The notes under the pieces: model-generated
Told to the model about the DNA's origin: nothing
Databases searched by the model: none
The model's input: only the letters and a program-made list of their open reading frames with translations
Translations under genes and position numbers: made by a program
Shown here: positions 1-8,195 of the stretch, piece by piece
Layout: each line of letters begins with the position of its first letter
Position numbering within the stretch: the stretch's first letter is position 1
NCBI RefSeq assembly: GCF_002000085.1
Contig: NZ_MUZU01000010.1
Location: 124,001-188,000, forward strand
DNA from: Pseudocolwellia agarivorans
GTDB lineage: Bacteria; Pseudomonadota; Gammaproteobacteria; Enterobacterales; Alteromonadaceae
Reading direction: 5' to 3'
Length of the DNA stretch: 64,000 bases

Positions 1-1
1 T

Positions 2-3000
2 ATGGCAACGTTTATCACGATGCCAACATACGCTGCTGAAGAAGCTGAGCAACTTTCAGAAATCGAAGTGAGAAAAGCTGAGCGTGATGCTAAAAAGCAA
101 CAGGCTGAAATTGAAGTTATTGAAGTAACGGGGTTTGCAGGTAGTTTACGCAAAGCAATGAACGCAAAACGCTTTTCTGATGGCGTTAGTGATTCAATTC
201 ATGCGGAAGATGTTGGTAAATCAACCGATCAAAACATTGCTGATGCATTATCTCGTGTAACAGGTGTAAATGTTCAAGAAGAAGGTGGTGAGGGCGCACG
301 TATATCGGTACGTGGTGCTGGTCCATCAATGAACCAAATTCAGATGAACGGTGTAACATTAACAAGTGGTCTTTCTGGGGATGGTTCTGATCCAACAGCT
401 GACCAATCTGTAGATTTAAGTGCTTTCTCATCTGATATTTTATCTTCAATCGATGTAGTTAAAACGGCTTCTGCAGATCAAGAAGAAGGTTCTTTAGGCG
501 CAACTGTTCGATTAAATACAGTTAAACCATTAAATTTAAATGGGCCTCGTCGTAATATCACAGTTGAAGGTCGCTATAATGATTTTGCTGATGAAAGCGA
601 TACACGTATTAATGGTAGTTTCGCAGATAAATTTTTAGATGACACACTTGGTTTTGTTATTACTGCTTCAAGTGATACACAAAAAACTCGTCAAGATCGT
701 GTTGAAACAGAGTGGGTTGAGGGATCTATTGGTATTGCTGACCTTAATGATAACAATGGCCGTAAAGCTACTGACTTAGCTTCAGGTAAAGCTTTACGTG
801 TTCTTGGTTGGCAACGAGATGGTGATGGAAATTTATTACTTGATGACAGTGGCAATAGAATATCTAATTCTATTGATAGTTTAGTTGATTATAATCCTGA
901 TACTCAATTGGCTGTTGAAGGCGATTTAGATGTATTAGCACGTGATCAAACACGATTCTCGCTTAATACAGATGTAAGGAAACGTTTTTCAGTGTCAACA
1001 GGTATTCAATGGCAACCGACTGATGATACGGATATCCAATTAGATATAACTCATACTAAACAGCGAGTTGAAACTGATTATCATAACTTCAACCTTAACT
1101 TTGCGCCTAATGCAAATAGAAATGGTGATGTTGAAGATAATGCTGTTGACTTATCTACACGTACTCTAGCTAATTCAGTTAACCCTCGTTCAGCTGGTGC
1201 CTTTAACCGTAATCAAGGGGCTCGTGATGTAACAACTAATATTGTTTCACTTGCTTTTGAGCAAGGTCTTACTGATGATTTAGTAATGAATGTATCTGCA
1301 GGTTACTCAAAAACTGAAGATATAACCGATGGTTATGTTAGCTTATCAACGGCTACGTGGGGAACTACAACTGCTAACCTTATCGATTCAATATCTCGAG
1401 ATATTGTTGAACCTGTTGGTTATAATTGTAGTACGTCAGAGTGTTCATTCGAAACAGGTGTAACGCCAGCAATCATTGACCCATTAGATGGTTCTATTAC
1501 GTCTGCAACAAGTCGATTTAATCCTTTCGATTTAGAAGCTAATCATCTTGGTTCATTAACATTTCGCGATAACGAACAGATTGATACGAGTAAAAGTCTG
1601 AATGTAGATTTTAATTGGAGCCTTGATATTCTTAACTTTATAACGGGCGCTAAATTTGGTTTTAAATATTCAGACCGTGAAAAAGATGTATTTACACAAA
1701 ATAGACGTATCACAACGGGTACGGCTTTAATTGATAGAACTAACCCTGATATTTCATACGCGACAACAGGTATGAACTCTATCGGTTTATTAGATATGAT
1801 GTCTGGTGAAGCTTTTCCATACGACGATTTCGGCGAAGGTATTGTTGAACATAGAGACAATGCATTTTTTAATGGTTGGGCAATGCTTGATGCTAACAAA
1901 GCTATTGAACAATACTCAGGAAGAAAAGCTGGTACTGTTGGTTTAGATCGAAATAGTGGTGGTTCTCGTAATATTCAAACAGAAACAAATGCAGCATATG
2001 TTCGAGTTGATTTTGAAGCCTTAGATGGAGCTTTAACTGGTAACATCGGCTTACGTTATGTGAAAGACAAAAATGAAGCTGCCGGTGTAAGTAATATTAA
2101 TTACTACCGCCCACCTCATGTACTTGACCCATATAATCTACTTATAGAACGCCGTTTAGGTGATATTGAAGGTTCTCAGCCATGTCCTGCAGCAGAAAGA
2201 GGTGTAGATCCTTCAACAGGTAATCTTGATACTCGTTGGGCTCCTACGAATGAATCAGAATTGTCTAATTGCTGGGATTGGGCATTAACACATGGTTTTG
2301 ATTATACTAATGCTAAAACGATTCCGTATGTAGATGGTCAGTGGGTATTACCTGGCGGTGTATCAACTAACCGCATAACCAATATTGATTATAGTGGCGC
2401 AGTTCCAGTATGGACAAACAATAGTTTAACGCCATTACCAAACACCATAACTGATATAGATGGTAATCAAGTAGTGACTAAAACAGGTACACATTTAGGT
2501 TTTGCTTCTGCCGGTGTGGCTTGGCCTTATTTAGATCGTTCAACATCATTTACTGGTCCTAATGGTGATCAAGATTCATCGTATATTCGTGAGGCACCTG
2601 CTTCAGGTTCAGCAGAACATTCATTATTATTACCTAGTTTAAACTTAAACTATGCGGTTAACGATGAGATGATTGCACGTTTTGCAGTTTCTAAAACGAT
2701 GACTCGTCCTAGATTTGATTCATTAAACCCAAGAATATCTTTAAATGAAAATATTTGGCAGCCTACTGCCAGTGGTCAAGCTGGTAATGCTGCTCTTAAA
2801 CCACTTGAGTCTAATAACTTAGATTTATCTTTTGAGTGGTACTTTAATGAGGCAGGTTTATTCTCAGTTGCTTTATTCCATAAAGATATGAGTAATTTTG
2901 AAGAAACTGTAACAACACCTTTTTATTATAAAGATGTTCGTTCTGAGTATGAATTAGCTAACGGTAATTTGTTATTAGATTATGATGCTGAACTACAACC

Positions 3001-3670
3001 AGGAGATATAAATGAAGAGGGAGATAAGTGTTCACCTCATCGTTACCCTGGCGGTACTCTAGCAAGTTCTTGGCAAATAGAGTGTCATACTGCAAACGTG
3101 AATATTGTTAAGAATGGTAATGGTGCAAAAATCAAAGGTATTGAATTAGGATACACTCAAAATTATGATTTCTTACCAGGTAACTTATCAGGTTTAGGTT
3201 TAAGTATTAATTACACTTACCAGAACTCTGAAAAAGATGAGCAAGAAATAGGTACAACAGGTTTCTTTACTCAACCTTTACCGCAACCGTTAACACCAGA
3301 ACATTCAGCTAACAGCACATTATTCTGGGAAAAAGACGGTATATCACTTCGTTTAGCTCACCGTTATTCGGGTAAGCAACTTGTTAATGATGGTTTAGTT
3401 GGAGGCTCAATATGGCAAGACTCTACAAGCCGTTTAGACTTTAGTTCTAGCTATAGAATTAATCAAATGTTAACAGTAACGTTCAATGCAACTAACTTAA
3501 CTGATGACACTCGTCGTACGTATTATACCGCTTATGATACAAGAAATGATAACGGCGAAATTATTTTAGACGAAGGTAATGTTTTTGATGGTGGTGTAAC
3601 TAACGATCGTACGGTTGCGGTTTACCGAAATGGTAGACAATTCCGTTTAGGCCTGCGTGGTACATTTTAA
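2..3670 (+). CDS. TonB-dependent receptor, 5' end cut by window edge
   Basis: Outer-membrane TonB-dependent receptor, probably importing galactan oligosaccharides. The visible frame begins in what looks like the end of a signal peptide (cleavage near ...TYAA), so the true start is probably just outside the window. A TonB-box-like EVIEVTG lies at residues 38-44. The plug follows, with IADALSRVTGVNVQ and ISVRGAGPSMNQIQMNG, then a long beta-barrel ending in phenylalanine as outer-membrane barrels usually do. The 1222 visible residues fit the long proteobacterial receptors of the TonB-Xanth-Caul type that take up carbohydrates. There is no STN domain in the visible part. It is followed at 79 bp by a glycan-binding lipoprotein and two GH16 enzymes, and the substrate is inferred from these neighbours. 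Confidence 0.93.
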   Translation: MATFITMPTYAAEEAEQLSEIEVRKAERDAKKQQAEIEVIEVTGFAGSLRKAMNAKRFSDGVSDSIHAEDVGKSTDQNIADALSRVTGVNVQEEGGEGARISVRGAGPSMNQIQMNGVTLTSGLSGDGSDPTADQSVDLSAFSSDILSSIDVVKTASADQEEGSLGATVRLNTVKPLNLNGPRRNITVEGRYNDFADESDTRINGSFADKFLDDTLGFVITASSDTQKTRQDRVETEWVEGSIGIADLNDNNGRKATDLASGKALRVLGWQRDGDGNLLLDDSGNRISNSIDSLVDYNPDTQLAVEGDLDVLARDQTRFSLNTDVRKRFSVSTGIQWQPTDDTDIQLDITHTKQRVETDYHNFNLNFAPNANRNGDVEDNAVDLSTRTLANSVNPRSAGAFNRNQGARDVTTNIVSLAFEQGLTDDLVMNVSAGYSKTEDITDGYVSLSTATWGTTTANLIDSISRDIVEPVGYNCSTSECSFETGVTPAIIDPLDGSITSATSRFNPFDLEANHLGSLTFRDNEQIDTSKSLNVDFNWSLDILNFITGAKFGFKYSDREKDVFTQNRRITTGTALIDRTNPDISYATTGMNSIGLLDMMSGEAFPYDDFGEGIVEHRDNAFFNGWAMLDANKAIEQYSGRKAGTVGLDRNSGGSRNIQTETNAAYVRVDFEALDGALTGNIGLRYVKDKNEAAGVSNINYYRPPHVLDPYNLLIERRLGDIEGSQPCPAAERGVDPSTGNLDTRWAPTNESELSNCWDWALTHGFDYTNAKTIPYVDGQWVLPGGVSTNRITNIDYSGAVPVWTNNSLTPLPNTITDIDGNQVVTKTGTHLGFASAGVAWPYLDRSTSFTGPNGDQDSSYIREAPASGSAEHSLLLPSLNLNYAVNDEMIARFAVSKTMTRPRFDSLNPRISLNENIWQPTASGQAGNAALKPLESNNLDLSFEWYFNEAGLFSVALFHKDMSNFEETVTTPFYYKDVRSEYELANGNLLLDYDAELQPGDINEEGDKCSPHRYPGGTLASSWQIECHTANVNIVKNGNGAKIKGIELGYTQNYDFLPGNLSGLGLSINYTYQNSEKDEQEIGTTGFFTQPLPQPLTPEHSANSTLFWEKDGISLRLAHRYSGKQLVNDGLVGGSIWQDSTSRLDFSSSYRINQMLTVTFNATNLTDDTRRTYYTAYDTRNDNGEIILDEGNVFDGGVTNDRTVAVYRNGRQFRLGLRGTF

Positions 3671-3693
3671 TTAAAAAACTACATATTTTTATA

Positions 3694-3715
3694 AATTACT
3701 TAATGTTAAGTAATT
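3694..3715 (+). other. Intergenic hairpin between receptor and lipoprotein
   Basis: Perfect 10-bp inverted repeat AATTACTTAA / TTAAGTAATT with a 2-nt loop, 23 bp after the receptor stop and 33 bp before the lipoprotein start. There is no T-tract on the 3' side, so it is more likely an mRNA 3'-end stabiliser or partial attenuator inside one operon than a full terminator. Confidence 0.45.
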
Positions 3716-3748
3716 ACATCAAAAACAAATTATATACGGAGAAGTAAG

Positions 3749-5530
3749 ATGAAAGTTAACTTACTAAAAAATGCAATTATGGTGGCAATGGCGTCATCGA
3801 TATTAGCTGGTTGTGGTAGTGATAAAGGTGTTGATTATAATTTTAAAGCTGATAATCAAGTTGAATTTTCTGATGCTGAAATTGTTATTAATCTAAATGA
3901 AGATTCAGGAATACAAGTTTTAGATTTATTAGAAGGTGCTTCAGCAAATGGTAAGCCACTAAATTCTGAAGATTCTACAATATTTATTCGAGAATTTATA
4001 TTTAGTACGCCTGATAATCCTGCATTTAGTACACCTCAGGCTACTAGTTCTGTAACAGGGCAAGCTACCTCACCATTTTTTATTGGTGAAGATCCTTCAA
4101 AGCTGGCTGTACAAACAGATGCATTTAAAGAGTTTTTACGCTTTTGTGATAGTACTGACGAAAGAGGGGCTTTAGACGCTGATGGTAATCCAACAGGAGA
4201 TGGTATACCTGATTTTCCTACATCAATTAAATATAATGTTCAATTTATTGTAGATAATGGGTTCACATTACCCGCTGGTGAAGAAGCTACGCCAAGAGTA
4301 ATGTCATTAACCATTAATGCCGTACCAGACCCTATAACAGGTGTTGCAGCAGCCGATTTAGATGTTCCAAGCGGAGGTTCAGCTCAATTAATCGCTCAAC
4401 CTACTCCAGCATACTCATGTGATGATAAAACATTAACATATTCTATTGCTGATACGAGTATTGCGACAGTTGATAGTAATGGTTTAGTTACTGGTGTTTC
4501 TCAAGGACAAACAGAAGTTACGATAACTAGCGTTGCTACTAATTCAAGTACTACGGTCAAAGTTAATACTACACCAGGTTTTAACTTAGCCATTGTTAAT
4601 CAAGATTTAACAGATTTAGGTACGCCTTCTGGCAGTAAAGAAGTGCCTTCATGTAGTTTTGCTGGTGTTAGCGTTGAGCCTACTATTGTTAATGACGATT
4701 TAACTGGTGAATATACATTTTCTTGGATGTCAGAGAATGTTGATTTACCATTTTTAAGTGAATATTCTGATGGAGCTTTTGGTGCAACAGGAGTTTTTAG
4801 TACAGGTACAAGTGCTAACGTTGGTAAAACAACGAAAGTAACTGTTGGTTACGATAGTGGCTATACTGGTGTGACTGCAGGAAATAATGTACTTTCGCAA
4901 GATGTTGAACTAACAGTGGTTAAAAATGATTTCTGTGAACCTGGTGAGTCTGCAAATGCGGCGGGTTGGAGAACTGACTTTAACTTAGATGGTGTTCCTG
5001 GTTGGACCGGAGCGTCTGCAGGTAGCCCTGCAAGTGTTACTGCAACTAGCATGGAATCACTTGACGGTACTTCTTTAGCGTTTACATCAACAAATGCAGA
5101 AACTACCAGTGCGGTTAATGGTGTTTTTAATAAACAAAGAAACTATTTAAGTGCTACTTATGGCTTAGGGGCTGACTCCATAGGTAAGAAATTTAAGTTT
5201 TCGGTTTGGGCTAAGTTAGACAAAATGCCGGCTGCACCTATTACATTGAAACATGTTCTTTTCCCATGGATTTGTGAAGGTGAAGGTTGTGTTACTGGAC
5301 CTGGTTACGATAGACGTCGTGCTATAGCCAGTGCGCTAACAGCAGAGCTTAAAATGACAACAGATTGGCAGCTAGTAGAGTTTATTAATCCACTTACTAG
5401 CACACCTGTTTGGACTGTTCCAGATCATTGGAGCCTAGTAGCAGATGTTTTTCAATCTTATGAAATCGATGGTCTGCCTGTAGATGATATTTTATACTTA
5501 GATGCACAAACTGCAGTTTCAGTAGAATAA
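3749..5530 (+). CDS. Surface glycan-binding lipoprotein with Ig-like (BIG2) and CBM-like domains
   Basis: Exported lipoprotein of 593 aa. The signal peptide ends in the lipobox LAGC with Cys22. Residues about 192-273 form a bacterial Ig-like group 2 domain, recognisable from YSIADTSIATVDSNGLVTGV. The C-terminal part from about 405 resembles a carbohydrate-binding module of the CBM4/9 fold, with FSVWAKLD and a TDWQLVEF-type strand. No catalytic motif is visible. A ribosome binding site, GGAGAAG, precedes the ATG. Its position directly after the TonB receptor and before GH16 enzymes suggests it does the job SusD-like proteins do in Bacteroidetes, catching polysaccharide at the surface. The binding role is inferred; the lipoprotein and Ig-like assignments are firm. 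Confidence 0.8.
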   Translation: MKVNLLKNAIMVAMASSILAGCGSDKGVDYNFKADNQVEFSDAEIVINLNEDSGIQVLDLLEGASANGKPLNSEDSTIFIREFIFSTPDNPAFSTPQATSSVTGQATSPFFIGEDPSKLAVQTDAFKEFLRFCDSTDERGALDADGNPTGDGIPDFPTSIKYNVQFIVDNGFTLPAGEEATPRVMSLTINAVPDPITGVAAADLDVPSGGSAQLIAQPTPAYSCDDKTLTYSIADTSIATVDSNGLVTGVSQGQTEVTITSVATNSSTTVKVNTTPGFNLAIVNQDLTDLGTPSGSKEVPSCSFAGVSVEPTIVNDDLTGEYTFSWMSENVDLPFLSEYSDGAFGATGVFSTGTSANVGKTTKVTVGYDSGYTGVTAGNNVLSQDVELTVVKNDFCEPGESANAAGWRTDFNLDGVPGWTGASAGSPASVTATSMESLDGTSLAFTSTNAETTSAVNGVFNKQRNYLSATYGLGADSIGKKFKFSVWAKLDKMPAAPITLKHVLFPWICEGEGCVTGPGYDRRRAIASALTAELKMTTDWQLVEFINPLTSTPVWTVPDHWSLVADVFQSYEIDGLPVDDILYLDAQTAVSVE

Positions 5531-5550
5531 TTTAAGTTAAACTTTTATTT

Positions 5551-5577
5551 AAAAAGCCACCTTTGGTGGCTTTTTTG
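5551..5577 (+). terminator. Rho-independent terminator after the lipoprotein gene
   Basis: AAAAAGCCACC / GGTGGCTTTTT stem of 11 bp with a TTT loop, followed by a T-run, 20 bp after the lipoprotein stop. It lies only 22 bp upstream of the GH16 start, so GH16 expression needs readthrough or a promoter overlapping this site. Confidence 0.85.
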
Positions 5578-5599
5578 TTATTTGAAGGAAATTTACAAA

Positions 5600-6643
5600 A
5601 TGTTACTGATTAATAATAAATATTCACTGTTACTTTTATTCGTATCTATTTTGTCTGGATGTGGAAGTAGCAGAGATAACCCAGATACTATTGTTAAAAA
5701 AGATCCACCAGTTATCGAAAATCCTGCAGAACCATCAGTCGACAATAAAAACATCCCTCATCTTGCTAATGTTAATGCTGATGAATGGGAATATGTTGAA
5801 GTACTATCTGATGAGTTTGATGGTGGTTCTATTGATTCAACCAAATGGGATCATGATCTAGCTGATTGGGGACCATGGTCTTGGGAGCCTGAAAACACAA
5901 CTCAACAGAACGGTAAGTTAAGTATTGCTATGACTTATGAAGAGCATACTGCACAGCGTAGAGCTTGGAATAATAATGGCGAACTAATAGATGTTGATAT
6001 GTACTATAAGTCAGGCATTTTACGATCTAAAACATACCAAAGTTATGGTTATTACGAAGCTAGAATTAAAGGTTCACCAACATTTCCCGGTCATAGCCCT
6101 GCGTTTTGGATTTATAGCATTAACTCTGACCTAGTTGCAGAAGGTTTAGCCCCTACGAAAGAAGGAGATGTTGGCTATTCTGAAGTAGATATAGTTGAAA
6201 TGCAGCAATCTAACTGGATACCCGGTACTAACGAGCAGTATTTTGGTCCTGAATTATTAGACATGAACCTGCATACACGTGTTATAGAAAACGGAAAATT
6301 AGCGTGGAAACGCCCCGGTGGATTTCCTGAGTTGACAAAGAATGAAGTACATGTTGATTTTGATCCAAGAGATGATTTTCATATTTATGGTGCAAAAGTC
6401 GATGAAAACTACGTTACTTGGTATTTAGATGGTGAACAGGTTGCTCAAAAACCCAATGTATATTGGCATTTACCTATGCGTGTAACTTTATCTTTAGGTT
6501 TGCGTCGCCCGCATGTTACTTATAATTGCTCTGGTGCTTTTCAAGGTTTAGACCGTTGCCCTGTGCCTGAAAATGCGACAGCGGAAGGTTACCCAAGTGC
6601 AATGGAAGTTGATTGGGTTAGAGTTTTTAAGAAAAAACCATAA
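5600..6643 (+). CDS. GH16 endo-galactanase lipoprotein (carrageenase-like)
   Basis: Endo-acting glycoside hydrolase of family 16, 347 aa, predicted to cleave beta-1,4 linkages of a carrageenan-type galactan. The lipobox LSGC follows a hydrophobic signal, so it is probably membrane-anchored. The catalytic GH16 motif EVDIVE is present with E195, D197 and E200 (nucleophile, assisting Asp, acid/base; the beta-bulge version of the motif). Stretches such as YGYYEARIKG, FPGHSPAFW and the later YWHLPM...LGLRRPH closely recall kappa-carrageenases and their beta-carrageenase/furcellaranase relatives rather than agarases or laminarinases. A frame is open from a TTG at 5582, but AAGGA at 5585-5589 places the start at ATG 5600. 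A second GH16 follows after 15 bp. The exact carrageenan type cannot be read from the sequence. Confidence 0.85.
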   Translation: MLLINNKYSLLLLFVSILSGCGSSRDNPDTIVKKDPPVIENPAEPSVDNKNIPHLANVNADEWEYVEVLSDEFDGGSIDSTKWDHDLADWGPWSWEPENTTQQNGKLSIAMTYEEHTAQRRAWNNNGELIDVDMYYKSGILRSKTYQSYGYYEARIKGSPTFPGHSPAFWIYSINSDLVAEGLAPTKEGDVGYSEVDIVEMQQSNWIPGTNEQYFGPELLDMNLHTRVIENGKLAWKRPGGFPELTKNEVHVDFDPRDDFHIYGAKVDENYVTWYLDGEQVAQKPNVYWHLPMRVTLSLGLRRPHVTYNCSGAFQGLDRCPVPENATAEGYPSAMEVDWVRVFKKKP

Positions 6644-6658
6644 ACGAGGATTAACATC

Positions 6659-7990
6659 ATGAAATGGCTTTATTTTAGCTCGTTGTTATTTACTTATGCT
6701 GTGCAGGCTGATGTTGTGCAAACTAATATCAGACCTGTTAGTGCACAAGAAGGAACAATAAGATGGCAAGAAAAAGGTAACCGTTCAGACACCTTTAATA
6801 GCCCTAATTTAGATAAGAAAAAATGGGATAACGCACCTAAAAGTTTAAATGTAGGTGCTTGGAGCTTCGATCAAAACAATGCGTTTGTTAAAGAAGGCAT
6901 ATTAAACATTGTTGCAACACAAGAAACACATACCAGACCTTTTAAAGATGTTTGTTTAAATGGTGCAACGGTTCAAAGAGAGCTTTTTTATAAGTCAGGT
7001 GCTGTTCGAACAAAAGCTGATGGTGTGTATGGTTATTACGAAGCCAGGATGAAAGGCGTTAAATTATTTCCCGGGTTAAGCCCTGCTTTTTGGTTATATA
7101 GCGATGGGCATCCTTTCGCTGACCGTCATGTCGAAGGAAGTGTTGACTACAGTGAAATTGATATTGTGGAACTTCAGCAAGCTGATTGGCATGGGCCAGG
7201 TATTGATGATGCTGATGCGATTAATGTGATGGATCATAATTTACATGCCCGTATTATTGGGAAAAATAACAAAGTTATATGGAAACGTCCTAAGCCCAAC
7301 CCTGAGTCGCAGTTATTAAGATATGAAGCACCTTTTGATCCTTCAAAAGCATTTCATACTTATGCCGTAGAAAATAGAAAAGACACTATTTTTTGGTATG
7401 TTGATGGCAAGCTAGTAGGGCAAAAACCTAACTTATATTGGCATCGTCCCATGCATGTTATTTTGTCTATGGGATTACGTCGTCAATTTATTAAATATAA
7501 TGCTAAGTGTCAGCGTGCTGATCCTAATCCTGCTCATGTAGTTACTAAAGGTTTCCCTGAAGATACTACGATGCAAGTTGATTATGTAAAGGTATGGGAA
7601 GCATTACCTTCACTTTGGGTTGAAGATAAAAAAGCAATTCAAGCAAAAAACTATAAAGTAGGGCAACCACTGAACGTTGAGCTTCATTACCATGGTGGTA
7701 GTAATAGCCACGTTGTTTTAAATAAGGAAAAAGGTTTAACCCTTGGCCTTATTGAAAAAAATGAAAAAGGTTTTGTACGCAACATTAAACAAGTTAACGA
7801 TGCGAAGGTGGTCTCTGATAATCGTAAATATGGCGGAGTATCAAACTTGAGTTTACCACTCAATCACGTAACGCCATCAGCTTTATTACCAAAAGGGCAC
7901 TACTATAGTTTAGTAGCATCGTTTAAATCATCTACTGGTGATCAAATCTTTTTAAGCGGGGGAATTTCGCATCTAAATATTATTGAATAA
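6659..7990 (+). CDS. Exported GH16 endo-galactanase (carrageenase-like) with C-terminal extension
   Basis: Second family 16 glycoside hydrolase, 443 aa, with a short cleavable signal peptide ending near VQA and no lipobox, so probably periplasmic or secreted. The catalytic motif EIDIVE carries E166, D168 and E171. It shares YGYYEARMKG, FPGLSPAFWLYS, YWHRPM and GLRRQF with the preceding enzyme and with kappa-carrageenases. After the catalytic domain (to about residue 320) there is an extra region of about 120 residues of beta-rich character that I do not recognise, possibly a binding domain. GAGGA at 6646-6650 supports the start. The tandem pair may divide labour between anchored and free enzyme, or between differently sulfated substrates. 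Confidence 0.84.
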   Translation: MKWLYFSSLLFTYAVQADVVQTNIRPVSAQEGTIRWQEKGNRSDTFNSPNLDKKKWDNAPKSLNVGAWSFDQNNAFVKEGILNIVATQETHTRPFKDVCLNGATVQRELFYKSGAVRTKADGVYGYYEARMKGVKLFPGLSPAFWLYSDGHPFADRHVEGSVDYSEIDIVELQQADWHGPGIDDADAINVMDHNLHARIIGKNNKVIWKRPKPNPESQLLRYEAPFDPSKAFHTYAVENRKDTIFWYVDGKLVGQKPNLYWHRPMHVILSMGLRRQFIKYNAKCQRADPNPAHVVTKGFPEDTTMQVDYVKVWEALPSLWVEDKKAIQAKNYKVGQPLNVELHYHGGSNSHVVLNKEKGLTLGLIEKNEKGFVRNIKQVNDAKVVSDNRKYGGVSNLSLPLNHVTPSALLPKGHYYSLVASFKSSTGDQIFLSGGISHLNIIE

Positions 7991-8001
7991 TAGTAATGAT
8001 G

Positions 8002-8045
8002 AAACAGAGCACATACCTTGAATTACTTGGTATAACGCTCTGTTT
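8002..8045 (+). terminator. Long-stem terminator after the GH16 pair
   Basis: AAACAGAGC (8002-8010) pairs with GCTCTGTTT (8037-8045), with an inner ATACC/GGTAT stem, followed by a T-rich stretch. It sits 12 bp after the GH16 stop and closes the left-arm hydrolase unit ahead of the permease. Confidence 0.6.
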
Positions 8046-8195
8046 TATTAATATTTTCATATAACTTTTTATTGTAATCTCAGAAGTAAATAATTCTTTA
8101 TAATTATTGCTAAGCCAAGTAACTCAAGCTAAGCTCTTGAATAGTTTTAACAATAAATTTTTATTTATTGTTATTTTTAAACACTAGAGGTTATT

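Noticed and set aside
1543-1899. Antisense frame inside the first receptor gene
   Set aside because: It lies wholly opposite a clear receptor coding sequence, with no ribosome binding site and no recognisable motifs.
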